A stretch of 64,000 nt of DNA, from assembly GCA_026210745.1 (NCBI GenBank), contig CP110630.1, forward strand, positions 2,356,001 to 2,420,000, given 5' to 3'. The stretch's first letter is position 1; the number at the start of each line of letters is the position of its first letter. Both the position numbers and the translations under genes were made by a program. A model generated the notes under the pieces. It was not told where the DNA came from. It did no database searches and saw only the letters and a program-made list of their open reading frames with translations. Below, piece after piece: positions 1-9,900 of the stretch. The DNA is from Exobasidium rhododendri. Lineage: Eukaryota; Basidiomycota; Exobasidiomycetes; Exobasidiales; Exobasidiaceae.

Positions 1-264
1 CCCTACTACTGTCGAGTATCATGAGTGAGTGAAAAAGTGGTGATGTGACCTGGCAGAGCGATGATCTCTGACCCAATCTTTTGTGTGATGATGAATTATA
101 CAGTGCTGCGACACATGTCTCTCTTTGAGCATGCTGATAAGATTGAATCGGGAGTCTTCGCTGCTATTGCCAATGGAGAGCGAACAGGTGATTTGGGAGG
201 AAAGCACGGCACTCGTGCGTTCACCGAGGCTATCATCAAGAGACTCGGTCAAAAGTCGCCCTAG
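1..264 (+). CDS. IDH2: NAD-dependent isocitrate dehydrogenase subunit 2, C-terminal part
   Basis: This is the 3' end of a gene that begins outside the window. Two coding pieces are visible, 1-24 and 104-264, separated by a 79-nt intron (25-103, GTGAGT...ACAG) that splits a Met codon. The joined peptide reads LLLSSIMMLRHM and then runs to RTGDLGGKHGTRAFTEAIIKRL, which is the conserved C-terminus of the isocitrate/isopropylmalate dehydrogenase family. The RTGDL and FTEAIIKRL parts match the catalytic Idh2-type subunit better than Idh1. The enzyme oxidises isocitrate to 2-oxoglutarate with NAD in the mitochondrial TCA cycle as an Idh1/Idh2 hetero-octamer. Active-site residues lie upstream of the window and cannot be checked. 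A short tail, GQKSP, follows the family end. Confidence 0.88.
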
Positions 265-542
265 AAGAGGAAAGGGACACACAAATGACGCTCGCAGAGG
301 TGAAGTTCAGAGCGAGGGGCAGGTAGGTCAAGAGAAACACAATACTGTTGTATTTGTGGGAGGTGCGGTGGAAAATGCCCATGATTGATAGACATACCTG
401 CGTGAAATATAATGACATGTAAACGGGAGACAGATGTATCTAGCAATGTTCGTTTCCACCCCCAATGATCCTCCCCTCATACAACCAGATAAGAGAAAAG
501 TTGACAGATGAAAGGTTCTAACATTGCATTGAGATGAATGGC

Positions 543-1102
543 TTAGAATTTACCAAAGGTCTTTTCTTGCTTCTCAGCAGCTGATCGAGCAATCTTCAGC
601 AGGTTGAACTTGACAGTCTTGGACAAAGGTCGACATTGACCGACGACGACTTCATCACCAACATTGACTCGGAAGGCGGGGCTGACATGTACGGGCAATT
701 TAGAATGTCGTCGCTCGTATCGGTTGTACTTTGGCACGTAGTGAAGATATTCTCGTCGGATGATGATTGTTCTGCTCATCTTGGTTGAAACAACCTTTCC
801 GGTCAAGATACGACCTCGAATCGAGATGAGACCAGTCCATGGACATTTCTTGTCTGCAAAGAGCAAACGCCAGGCACAGCATTGTCAGGTTATGCACCCA
901 CTACCCTCTCTACGTGGTGTGTCGACTCACCGATATATTGTCCATCAATGGCAGCACGAGGGGTCTTGAATCCTAGACCGACTTCCTTGTACCATCTCTT
1001 GGTTCGGGTCGACTTACGAGCCGCCTTTGGGTTTTGGAAAATAGGTTGCTTCTGGAATGCACGCTCGCTTTGAACGGTCAGCTCAACTCCTGTAGATGCC
1101 AT
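543..1102 (-). CDS. RPS11: 40S ribosomal protein S11 (uS17)
   Basis: Two exons on the minus strand, 1102-931 and 853-543, with a 77-nt intron (GTGAGT...GCAG) that splits an Asp codon, giving [12 protein letters not shown]. The protein is about 160 residues, the normal length. It starts [20 protein letters not shown], and the core has the uS17 signature around [19 protein letters not shown] followed by [13 protein letters not shown]. uS17 binds 18S rRNA in the body of the small subunit and is among the early-assembling proteins. The intron falls where many fungal RPS11 genes carry one. The start codon is the ATG at 1102, directly before the conserved N-terminus. The gene is divergent from RPS12 at 1767, so the two cytosolic ribosomal protein genes share a 664-bp promoter region. 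Confidence 0.96.
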
Positions 1103-1766
1103 GGTGACCTGTGATAGAGCAAATCAGGGAAGTAACAATCGGTCGATCAGCGACTTGCCTCTAATGAAATACCATTTACCACTCTGCAATATCAAATCGC
1201 TTCGCAGTCCTCTCCGACTTCTTCCCTTCCTTCCACCTTGACAATATGCACACCACATGATCGTTCGATGTCCCGTCCCTGCTTGACCACGATCTACTAT
1301 CTTCCCTACCCAGGCCCCTTCCATCGTTCCTCTCATCGTTCCAGCAATACTCACTTATTGACGATATCGAGACTGGCTTGAGGTGTAGACGAAAGACTGA
1401 GGCTTGAAGGTTTCTGTAGGAGGACCACGTACGAACGGTTTGCTTTCGAATGCAAAGCCTAACTTTCCGTCGCGTGGGTTTGTAGTGATCTGAGGAGCGC
1501 GACAAGAGCTAGGAAGAAAGCTGCGGCGGCGTCTTTTCCATCTTCATGAATAAATACAAAGCCGAAGCACGTGAGCTGTTATCATCAGTACAATTTCACC
1601 GACTGACCGTGGTACTGACTTTGGTACAGCTGATCTGCGGTTCTACTCACCTCAACCACTTACTCATTCACAGTATAATACCAGGCTGAGGTCTCGCCGT
1701 GCGATCCATCGAAGAAGCCCCACGAATCTTTTCCATCACCAGTAGAAGAGCAAACTAGCCGACAGT
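1103..1766. promoter_or_regulatory. Shared divergent promoter of RPS11 and RPS12
   Basis: This stretch lies between the two start codons. It contains no coding sequence I can support; the open frames here lack family features. Because both neighbours encode small-subunit proteins that are needed in equal amounts, a common bidirectional control region is a reasonable inference. I did not identify a specific regulator site. There are pyrimidine-rich stretches upstream of both start codons, as is usual for fungal ribosomal protein genes. Confidence 0.5.
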
Positions 1767-2347
1767 ATGTCTGACGTAGAAGAAACACCCGCCGATGTCG
1801 GTGAAGTCGAACAAGTCGAAGAGACCGAAGCTGCACCTGCCAAGACTGGTGCTATGAGCATTGAGGAGGCTCTTCAAGAGGTGCGGTGATAATGATGATG
1901 TGAGGTATGGTGGATCCGAGCTGATCGCGCTTTTGTGCCTTACAGGTTCTTAAGAAGGCGCTCATCCACGACGGTCTCGCTCGTGGTCTACGCGAGTGTG
2001 CCAAGGCTCTGGACCGAAGACAAGCTCATCTTTGTGTTTTGGTGGAGACTTGCAGCGAACAAGAGTACATCAAGCTCATTGAAGCACTCTGCACCGAGCA
2101 CAAGATCGACTTGCTCAAGGTTTCTGACCCCAAGACTCTTGGAACGTGAGTTCATCCAGTGTGGGATATACCTAGATCGACGACTAATCATCCTTCTTCA
2201 CACCACCTTAGCTGGGCCGGTCTTTGCAAGATTGACCGAGAGGGAAACCCAAGAAAGGTCGTCGGCTGCTCTTGCGTCGTTGTTCGTGACTACGGTGAAG
2301 AAAGTGAAGGCCTCAACGTCCTACTTTCTCACTTCAAGTCTCGTTAA
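1767..2347 (+). CDS. RPS12: 40S ribosomal protein S12 (eS12)
   Basis: Three exons: 1767-1880, 1946-2145 and 2212-2347, giving 149 residues. The introns are 65 nt (GTGCGG...ACAG) and 66 nt (GTGAGT...TTAG). After an acidic N-terminal tail rich in Glu and Ala, the eS12 core runs from [20 protein letters not shown] through [20 protein letters not shown] to [20 protein letters not shown], and ends LLSHFKSR. eS12 sits on the beak and head of the 40S subunit and has the L7Ae/L30e-like fold. The ATG at 1767 is the first in frame and gives the usual acidic N-terminus. It is divergent from RPS11. The first intron contains ATGATGA and CTGA words, but they are too close together to make a normal C/D snoRNA. 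Confidence 0.96.
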
Positions 2348-2743
2348 AACAGAGAACAGATCTGTAAGTCACCATAGCATAGATGCAGAGGGAAAGAGAG
2401 GAAAGGGCAGGGGTCACTGCTTGTGTTGATGACAGAACAGGACTCCCTCAACTGAATAATACATTCGATGAAATCTCCTAATCCGGAATCATTATTATAC
2501 GTCTGAACTAGAAAGACTGGAAAATTCAGAAGGATGGCACTTTTATTTTTTTGCCCTTTGGCGATCGAGACGCTGACTGTACACTCTTTGCATCTCTCGT
2601 CTCTTTACAGGCACATCTCATTGTACACCAGTTTGAAGGGAGTGTAATGTTTTGATTCATTGCTGTGATGCTATCTATATTCAGAAAGATCATTGACCGT
2701 GTGGGAAGGAGAGGAGGAGTCTAGGATGCGAGAGACTCTATCT
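2348..2743. other. Convergent 3' intergenic region
   Basis: This is a 396-bp gap between the stops of RPS12 (plus) and the thioesterase-like gene (minus). It is AT-richer than its surroundings, with T-runs near 2550 that fit 3' processing on either strand. I see no gene or RNA here. Confidence 0.4.
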
Positions 2744-4258
2744 TCACAGAGGACGATCATATTCGAGCTGACTTTTCAACCATGTTTTGAGTGCTAAGTG
2801 CCCCTGTGTGCTGTTGAGCAGCTGACGACGATTGTGAGGCACAGTGACGACATTACCCTGTAGATCAGGTGCGACTCGATCGTCCAGCCAACCATTGTAC
2901 TGACATGAACGATACTGTAGCGAAGAAAACGAGCCACTTGCTGCTTTCAGCAGTCGAACGTGTATATTTATCGGCCTCGACTCTTTGTCCACGGCAGCCA
3001 AAACTGCAGCGGGAGCGCCAAAGCTGAAGGGGGTAGGGACATGCTTCAGCAAGAGTCTAGCGGTTACTTCTTTGTGCAACCTCCGATGATCTCTCAACAG
3101 ACCGCTGTTGGTTTCAGACGGGGACGGCGTAGTCGCGGGAGAAGGAAAGGAAGTCTCCTCCCGTCGTTCAAGTTGAACGGGTGAAGGTCGAAAGCTTGGA
3201 TTGATAGCATCGAGAAGAAGGACAGATACAGTTCTTGCCGACTGACTTGTCTTTGAACTTGTACCCTTGCCCTCCCATGACTTCGTGAGAAGGGCCGCCA
3301 TCTCCCGAGCACACACACCGCCAGAGTCCCAGCCTGCGAAAAGATAGGGACCCTGAGACTGGACCTTGCGAACATGGTAATGCAAGTATATCCGAGCCAT
3401 CTGTGTGATGCTCTTGAATCGATATCCATGACTGAAGTAGAGATTTGAAATGGCATAGATCGTGCAGGGTGGAAGCTGAACTGAAGAGGCGCCATCGCCA
3501 TTCAGAATGCAGTTGTACTTTCTTGTACAGCCGGAGGAGGCGTGAACAAGCCAAAGTATCGGTCCATCACTAGGGCCTTCCTGTAATTTTACGATCACGG
3601 AAGCGTTGTGTGGAATACTCGTACGATATCCTTCTTCGAATGCTAATTTGGAGAGAATGCGATGGCTGATCTGCAAGGCCTGGACTTGTTTTGTTGTGTA
3701 TCCTGCATGATGATTGTGAGGAGAGCCTCGTCCCATTCCCGCACTGAGAGTTTGTAGCAGGTGTGCTGACGAGGGCGGTATGCTGCGATTCCCACTTGAT
3801 GAACTTGATGGAAAGCTGAATGCACTCTTTGGTGAAAGTCGATATGGGGAGCAGAGATCTCTCATCGGTGTTTTTGGTGTGCCGATGCATGGTCTTTGAC
3901 GAAGCGTGGCAGAGAAGTTTGAAGTGTCCAGAGTCAAGTGAGCAGTTCTATTCGCTCTCTTGTGAGCTGCTGAGCCTGCAGATGGCATGATGGTACAAGA
4001 TGCAAGGTGTTTTGAACAATTCGAGCTACCAGCGCTTCGTATTATTTGACTCGAGAGCGAAAAGAAAGCAGTTACACGGTTTATAGCGTCCAGCGCTTGG
4101 AAGTAGGGGAAGATATAAGGGAGATCCCCCCGACTGAACAGCTTGATATCTTCCTTCGAGAGCGACAGGCATCGCCTGGTTCGGTCAGATAGTCGGCTTT
4201 CCTTGAAAATTATACTGCCAGGTATTAGACGTAGACTGCAAGTGTCATACAGGTCCAT
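2744..4258 (-). CDS. Thioesterase-fold alpha/beta hydrolase with GWDSGG nucleophile motif
   Basis: A single open frame of 504 codons from the ATG at 4258. The first 200 residues are low in recognisable features and Ser-rich. From about residue 215 the sequence resembles the thioesterase domain of fungal PKS and NRPS enzymes: SDGPILWLVHASSGCTRKYN, then a spacer, then GPYLFAGWDSGGVCAREMAA. In that family the elbow is normally G-x-S-x-G (often GWSAGG). Here the nucleophile position is Asp311, followed by Ser312. A candidate catalytic His is in VPHNRRQLL near the C-terminus. There is no carrier-protein or synthase gene next to it, so it is a free-standing protein. It may be an inactive paralog, a hydrolase with shifted chemistry, or a remnant of a larger synthase. 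The substrate cannot be predicted. An upstream exon is possible. Confidence 0.6.
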   Translation of the reverse strand: MDLYDTCSLRLIPGSIIFKESRLSDRTRRCLSLSKEDIKLFSRGDLPYIFPYFQALDAINRVTAFFSLSSQIIRSAGSSNCSKHLASCTIMPSAGSAAHKRANRTAHLTLDTSNFSATLRQRPCIGTPKTPMRDLCSPYRLSPKSAFSFPSSSSSGNRSIPPSSAHLLQTLSAGMGRGSPHNHHAGYTTKQVQALQISHRILSKLAFEEGYRTSIPHNASVIVKLQEGPSDGPILWLVHASSGCTRKYNCILNGDGASSVQLPPCTIYAISNLYFSHGYRFKSITQMARIYLHYHVRKVQSQGPYLFAGWDSGGVCAREMAALLTKSWEGKGTSSKTSQSARTVSVLLLDAINPSFRPSPVQLERREETSFPSPATTPSPSETNSGLLRDHRRLHKEVTARLLLKHVPTPFSFGAPAAVLAAVDKESRPINIHVRLLKAASGSFSSLQYRSCQYNGWLDDRVAPDLQGNVVTVPHNRRQLLNSTQGHLALKTWLKSQLEYDRPL

Positions 4259-4792
4259 TTCGGGCCCCAGTCGTCCATACCAGAAACGTCAAACAAGCTC
4301 TGCCCATACAATATAAATGGGAGGGCATAGAGGCTGTAACGGCGCAATCTCGATCAGTCAGCGACGAACTCGAATTGCCATCGAGAAGGCTGTGATCAAC
4401 CAATTTGAACCGTGACGACCAGTGTCGAAGAACGACCCCCCAAGTGAGATTGAAATTCACAGTAGCAGCAAGCTTCAGCCAGAGGAGTGGGAAAGCGCGT
4501 CATCGGGCGAGCCTAAGATATTCTCATATTTGTGATTTTTTATGTTCTGCGCCTATCATTTTGGGCGTCGTCTTTTGGGATTAGCAAAAAGGTTGGAGGC
4601 GTTGCAGGATCAATACATCCTTTGGCACATTCTCTTCATCGCCTCTGCTGATCGCCCTGCCTTTGCACAGCTGGCTCGAGCCTCGGTCGATCGCCTCCCC
4701 TCGCCCCCTCATTCAGACTGCTACTGAAGTCGGTCTTTTGGTTTGTGGGGCAGGCAGGACGAGTGGACGGGCGTAGCTGGTAGCAGCACTCG
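4259..4792. promoter_or_regulatory. Divergent upstream region of the thioesterase-like gene and JJJ1
   Basis: A 534-bp gap between two start codons. Short open frames cross it on both strands, but none shows conserved features. It probably carries both promoters and possibly a 5' exon of the minus-strand gene. No specific site was recognised. Confidence 0.4.
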
Positions 4793-6541
4793 ATGGGAGC
4801 GTCACAGTCCTCAACCTCGCCAGGTGGTGATGGTGGTGGTGGTGGGAGACCGAGGACGAGCGATGGTATAGATGTGCAAGACTATTACGCACTATTGGAA
4901 CTGTCCGACCCAAACACCTGCACGAGCTCATCCGAAGAGATTCGCAAGGGCTATCGAAAATTGGCACTACGATATCATCCCGACAAGAACCCGGATAATG
5001 TCGAGGAGGCCAATAAGCGATTCCTTCTCATTCAGGCTGCATATGAGATTCTCAGTGATGATCAAGAGAGAGCTTGGTATGATGCTCACAGGGAGCAGAT
5101 ATTGGGTGGAGCAATGGATGATGATGGATTTGGTGACGGCGAAGAGGAAGGACTGGACGAGGAAGCCTTTCAAAGCTTTCGGAGTGGATCTAGAAAACCA
5201 CCACCTGCACCGACGGGCTCTTCTTTACCAGGCTTGACGACACGTCAGCTTATGCGATTTCTTGATGCTACGCTGTGCATTGATGTGAAGCCTCCCTCTG
5301 CAGACGAAGTCGGCTTCTTCGGGACGTTTAGGAGGCTGTTTGAGCGATTGCTAGAGGAAGAGAAGAAAGCCGCACCTTATCCAGGAGAGAAGCCATCGGA
5401 ATGGGAAGAATTGCCTAGCTTTGGCTACTGTCATACCCCATACCTGCATCCAAAGGGAGAGGAGAAACCACTTCATCAAGATCAGGTTCGTGACTTCTAC
5501 ACTGCCTGGGCTTCCTTTGCCTCGAGGAAGGGATTCCAATGGAAAGATGGTCATAGATTGCATGACGCTCCAGACCGCAGAGTGAGAAGAGCGATGGAGA
5601 AGGAGAACAAAAGACTAAGGGATGAGGCAAGGAGGGAATACAACGATGTCATACGGTCTTTGGTCAGCTTCCTTCGAAAGAGAGATCCTCGTGTGAAGGC
5701 CCACCTTGCAACGCAGAGCACCTTGGCAAATTCAAGCGAGGAGATGCAAAGGAGAAAATTGGCCGCAGAAAGGGAGATGAGAGAACAAGAAGAGAGAGCA
5801 AAAGCATTCAGGCAGCAAAGCTGGGATGTATGGAATGATGGACAAGAGGAAGAGAGTGAAGACGACAGCGAGGCATCGTTCGGGGAAGAGGTAGTGGGGA
5901 ATCAAGAGCGTGGAGAGGATGCGGCGGAGGAAGAAGAAGAAGATGATCAATCTGATAATCTTGACGTGCTAGAGTGCTTTGCGTGCGACAAGACGTTTCA
6001 ATCATTGCCTGCATTCGAGAATCACGAGAAAAGCAAAAAACACAAAAAGCAAGTCCAGCAAATCACTCGCCAGATGCAAAGAGAGGACAAGACTCTTCGA
6101 GACTTGAATGGTCAGACGGAAGAAAGCCTTGTCATCGTTGGTATCGAGGAGGAAGAGACTGAAGCGAACGGTGAAGAGAAAGATGAGATGGCAGGGCTGA
6201 GCAAGAAAGCTAAACAGAGGCTCAAAAAGCGTCTCAAAGACCAGGAAAAGTCTGCCGCTAGCACGGCTCCTACGTCGGAGAATGAGCAAGACGGGGTAGA
6301 CGAGAAGCCAGCCGTTGTGGCGGAGATGAACGATGACGGTAGTGAAGGCTTACCATTAGAGCGAGAAGACGCAAACGGAATTGCCAAGTCTAGACGGTCA
6401 AAGAAGGACAAGAAGAGTGGAAAGACAAAGGAGCGCTGCAACGTATGCTCGGCTGGCTTTGATTCGAGGAGCAAGCTGTTCACCCATGTCCGCGAGACCA
6501 ATCACGCCCTTTCCTCCACCACCAATCCTGCAAAGCGATGA
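4793..6541 (+). CDS. JJJ1: J-domain ribosome biogenesis factor Jjj1/DNAJC21
   Basis: Intronless, 582 residues. A J domain covers about residues 29-93 with the HPD motif at 62-64 (RYHPDKN), preceded by a Gly-rich N-terminal leader. A charged helical region follows with the Jjj1 pattern VRDFYTAWASFASRKGFQWK near residue 230. Two C2H2 zinc fingers are visible: CFACDKTF...HEKSKKH near residue 395 and CNVCSAGF...HVRETNH near 549. This order (J domain, acidic/charged middle, two U1-type zinc fingers) is diagnostic of Jjj1/DNAJC21. The protein works with Hsp70 (Ssa) on cytosolic pre-60S particles to release and recycle the export factor Arx1. The acidic stretch near residues 350-390 is typical. Functionally it fits with EFL1 at 47 kb, another cytosolic 60S maturation factor. 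Confidence 0.93.
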   Translation: MGASQSSTSPGGDGGGGGRPRTSDGIDVQDYYALLELSDPNTCTSSSEEIRKGYRKLALRYHPDKNPDNVEEANKRFLLIQAAYEILSDDQERAWYDAHREQILGGAMDDDGFGDGEEEGLDEEAFQSFRSGSRKPPPAPTGSSLPGLTTRQLMRFLDATLCIDVKPPSADEVGFFGTFRRLFERLLEEEKKAAPYPGEKPSEWEELPSFGYCHTPYLHPKGEEKPLHQDQVRDFYTAWASFASRKGFQWKDGHRLHDAPDRRVRRAMEKENKRLRDEARREYNDVIRSLVSFLRKRDPRVKAHLATQSTLANSSEEMQRRKLAAEREMREQEERAKAFRQQSWDVWNDGQEEESEDDSEASFGEEVVGNQERGEDAAEEEEEDDQSDNLDVLECFACDKTFQSLPAFENHEKSKKHKKQVQQITRQMQREDKTLRDLNGQTEESLVIVGIEEEETEANGEEKDEMAGLSKKAKQRLKKRLKDQEKSAASTAPTSENEQDGVDEKPAVVAEMNDDGSEGLPLEREDANGIAKSRRSKKDKKSGKTKERCNVCSAGFDSRSKLFTHVRETNHALSSTTNPAKR

Positions 6542-6904
6542 ACATGGGCGGCCCTCATCACTCTCATCAATTTCCATTCCGCTTCTTTGTCGTCTCTTCT
6601 GGGCCGAATACTTGCCATTGTCATCATTACGGCCCGCATCTGCCTCATCATCAACCGCATTTCGAGATGGTAAGAAAGGAGCGTAAAAAGTAAAGGGAAA
6701 AAGCACAAGAAGGCGCGCTAAGGAGAAGCGCGAAGCGAAAGCGGTCCGAGCGCGAATTGAAATATAACTCTGTGCAAAGTAACAAAAGGAACAGGGAAAA
6801 GCGGTCACCCACCTACTCGAGCCCATTCTTCTCTTGCGACTCACCGTCTGGGGCAACAAATCTGTTGCGAGGAAGGATCAGTCCCCTCCTTTTTTCGAGA
6901 GCAC
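6542..6904. other. Gap between JJJ1 and the RNA-dependent RNA polymerase gene
   Basis: A 363-bp region holding the 3' end of JJJ1 and the promoter of the next gene. CT-rich tracts (6570-6610 and 6820-6900) lie upstream of the next ATG. No gene seen. Confidence 0.35.
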
Positions 6905-9900
6905 ATGCAGCTGTTCATCCACAATATACCAGACGGTGTCGATGTTCGTAAGCTGAGGAGTGTCATTGGCCGTTCCGTGTATAAGATCGACAATGTCAAG
7001 GTAAAGTACAAAGTGATTCTCAAAAAGAGGAATCAAGGGAGCAGAACGGTGGGACATGGAAAGATAGTGATAGAAGACAAGCACGACAGATACGCATTTG
7101 ATCTAGTCAATCGTCGGATTCCAGTGTTCATCAACAACGTCCAGTTGAAGTTCAAGTTGGATGATCGCGTGGATGAAGAGCAACTCTACTGGGATCAAAG
7201 GCAATTAGAGGCTGTACGAGGCGAAGATGTAGACTCGGATTACGAAGAAGAGAAACCTTTCAAGGAGTTGCGAATGCGTCAAGTCAGTTGTGGAGCGTGG
7301 GATAGCGAAGGTCAATACGTCGATGCTTGGAGACGAGGATGTGATTTACATAATCCTCACGACTGTGTCAAGATTGACGAGGAGCGGGGCCGATTGATTC
7401 TCACCTTTGGACAAGCTGAGATCAGGATTCATCTGTACAACGTAAAATATTCAATTCTTGATCGAACTTCGCAGCACCTTTACGTTGTCTTGCGCTCTTT
7501 ACCTACCTTTTTCAAACAAGAGATAGACCGCAAGATTCGTGTCTCGAGCTTCGGTAACGCTCACAGACATTGTGCAGAATATTGCTACGTCTATAGAATT
7601 TTATATGATCCCACCACACTCCAACACTTTCTGCAATCTCATGCAAAGAGGCTCATCACTCCCGATCAAGTCAATATCACACTCTCGCCTATCAAAATAC
7701 TAAATTCAAAGGCGCAGGAGGATAATCTAGACATCTTCTATCGAACGTTGCCTTTCGATACAGCTTTTCAAGTCGAAGCTCTTATTACTTCTTGGCAACT
7801 CCTCCCTGTCGAAGTCTACCTTCTTAAATCGGCAATCTTCTCTTTGGACACTACTTCAGGAGCAGATCGAGTGAAGGCTTTGGCGAGAAAGATCAAATGG
7901 AGAGATCCGAGACCCGGCAAGATCGAAAAGTTCACTCTCCAAGACATTCATCGAATGTTATTGGAGGGTAGCGAACAGATCGACGATGAGATGGAACTGG
8001 ACGATCGACTTTCAGAGGAAGGAGCAAGAATGGCTTTTCATCACAGTCGACAAGAAAAGAGGAACGAGGAAGCAGTCTATGTCCATTGCCTCACCGTTAC
8101 ACCTTCTGGTAAACAGCTCTCTGGGCCTTTTCAAGATACAGGTAATCGGATACTGAGACAATACCCCGGTCTAGATAATCAATACCTCCGCGTCTCCTTC
8201 AAGGATGAGATGGGTGAGATGATCAAAGAAGAATTCGGAATCGATAGCCAGGAGGAGATTCTGCTCAAAAGATTTCGGAACTTCTTGGAGAACGGGGTCG
8301 TGATCGGCGGCTTCAAATTTGATTTCTTAGCTTTTTCCAATAGTCAGCTGAAGTCTCACGGTTGCTGGTTTGTTCGATCTCCGCTCGTGGTCGGAGGAAC
8401 AAAAGTTCTCTTTGCCAAAGATATTCGAGAAAGTATCGGAATCCTTTCTGGTCTCACCAATGCTCCTCTATATGCCGCAAGATTGGGTCAAGCGTTTACT
8501 ACAACGTTGTACAGTATCAAAGTGCCTGTGAGTCAAGTGTACAAAGTGGAAGATATCTATTCACCTTGCAAAAAGTACAGATTCTCGGATGGAGTAGGAC
8601 AAATCAGTTCTGAGATGGTAGCACTGTTGAATGCAGCAGCAAGAAAGAAGGTAGGAGGAGCAAAAGGGAAGCCGTCCAATGTGTATCAAATTCGATTAGA
8701 CGGTTGCAAGGGCGTACTAGCTTTGAACACCACATTAAGAGAAAAAGTGGTCGTCGTTCGCTCGTCTATGATCAAGTTTCGATCCACCAGCTCGGAGTGG
8801 GATCTAGCCGTGGCCACATCTTACTCGCAACCACTGCGATTCTACCTCCATCGACCCCTCATCGCGCTGTTAGAGACGCTAGGCGTGCCCTACAAGACCT
8901 TTCAAGATCTGCAAGAGGAGGCGTTAGTAAAGATTGGTGCAGCAGCAAGTAACACTACTTCGGCGGCGAGGCTTTTGCAAGAATTAGGTCTCGGTCTCAC
9001 CACTAGAGTTAAATCGACCCTGATGACATTACAAAAAGAATTCCTAATCGACGCCATAGCTGAGATCCCTTTCTTCAAGGAGGTCATCCGGACGGCGGTA
9101 GCTGCCTCTCTTCGTGCGATGAAGTACAAGGCAAGAATCAAAGTACCTAATGCATACACCTTGATGGGAATCATGGACGAGACTGGATTGCTGGAGGAGG
9201 ACGAGGTGTATGCCTGCTTGCAGGAGGGCTCCAAATCAGAAAGGTTGTATCTCAAAGGAAGACACCTCATCTTACGCTCCCCTACGCTTCATCCTGGCGA
9301 CGTCCAGTATGCCAAAGCGATCGGAGAAGTGCCTGTAACTTCACCTCTTCACGTTCTCACTAATTGTTTGATTTTCTCAAAGAAAGGGAAAAGACCTCTC
9401 CCTTCCATGCTTGCCGGGGGAGATCTGGACGGGGATCTGTACAACATCATTGGAGACCAACGACTCTTTCCGGAGAAAACGTACGTCGCTGCTGAATACC
9501 CACCCGTCACGCCAGTCAATATAGGAAGACGAGTGGAAACGAGCGACGTGGTTGACTTTTATCTTCAATACATTGTGAATGATAAGGTTGGCATGTTGGC
9601 TAATAAGCACTTGATTGTCAGCGATCAATCCAAGAGTGGAGTCCTTGACCCCATGTGCATTGCATTGGCCCAGAAGTATAGCGTCGCTCTCGATTATCCA
9701 AAGACGGGCGTCCAAGTCGATTTGAGAGATATTCCTCGAACGTATGGTAGACCAGACTACATGGAGCATGAATATGCAGTAGAGGAGAGAGCCGATCATG
9801 AGGAGGACAAACGACTTAACCTACTTGGACGAAGGAGTAATGAATATTACAAGAGCAACAAAGCACTCGGAAAATTGTTCCGACGCATCAACGTTTCCCG

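Noticed and set aside
1881-1945. C/D snoRNA inside the first RPS12 intron
   Set aside because: ATGATGA and CTGA words are present but only about 25 nt apart, and there is no terminal stem; too short for a guide snoRNA.
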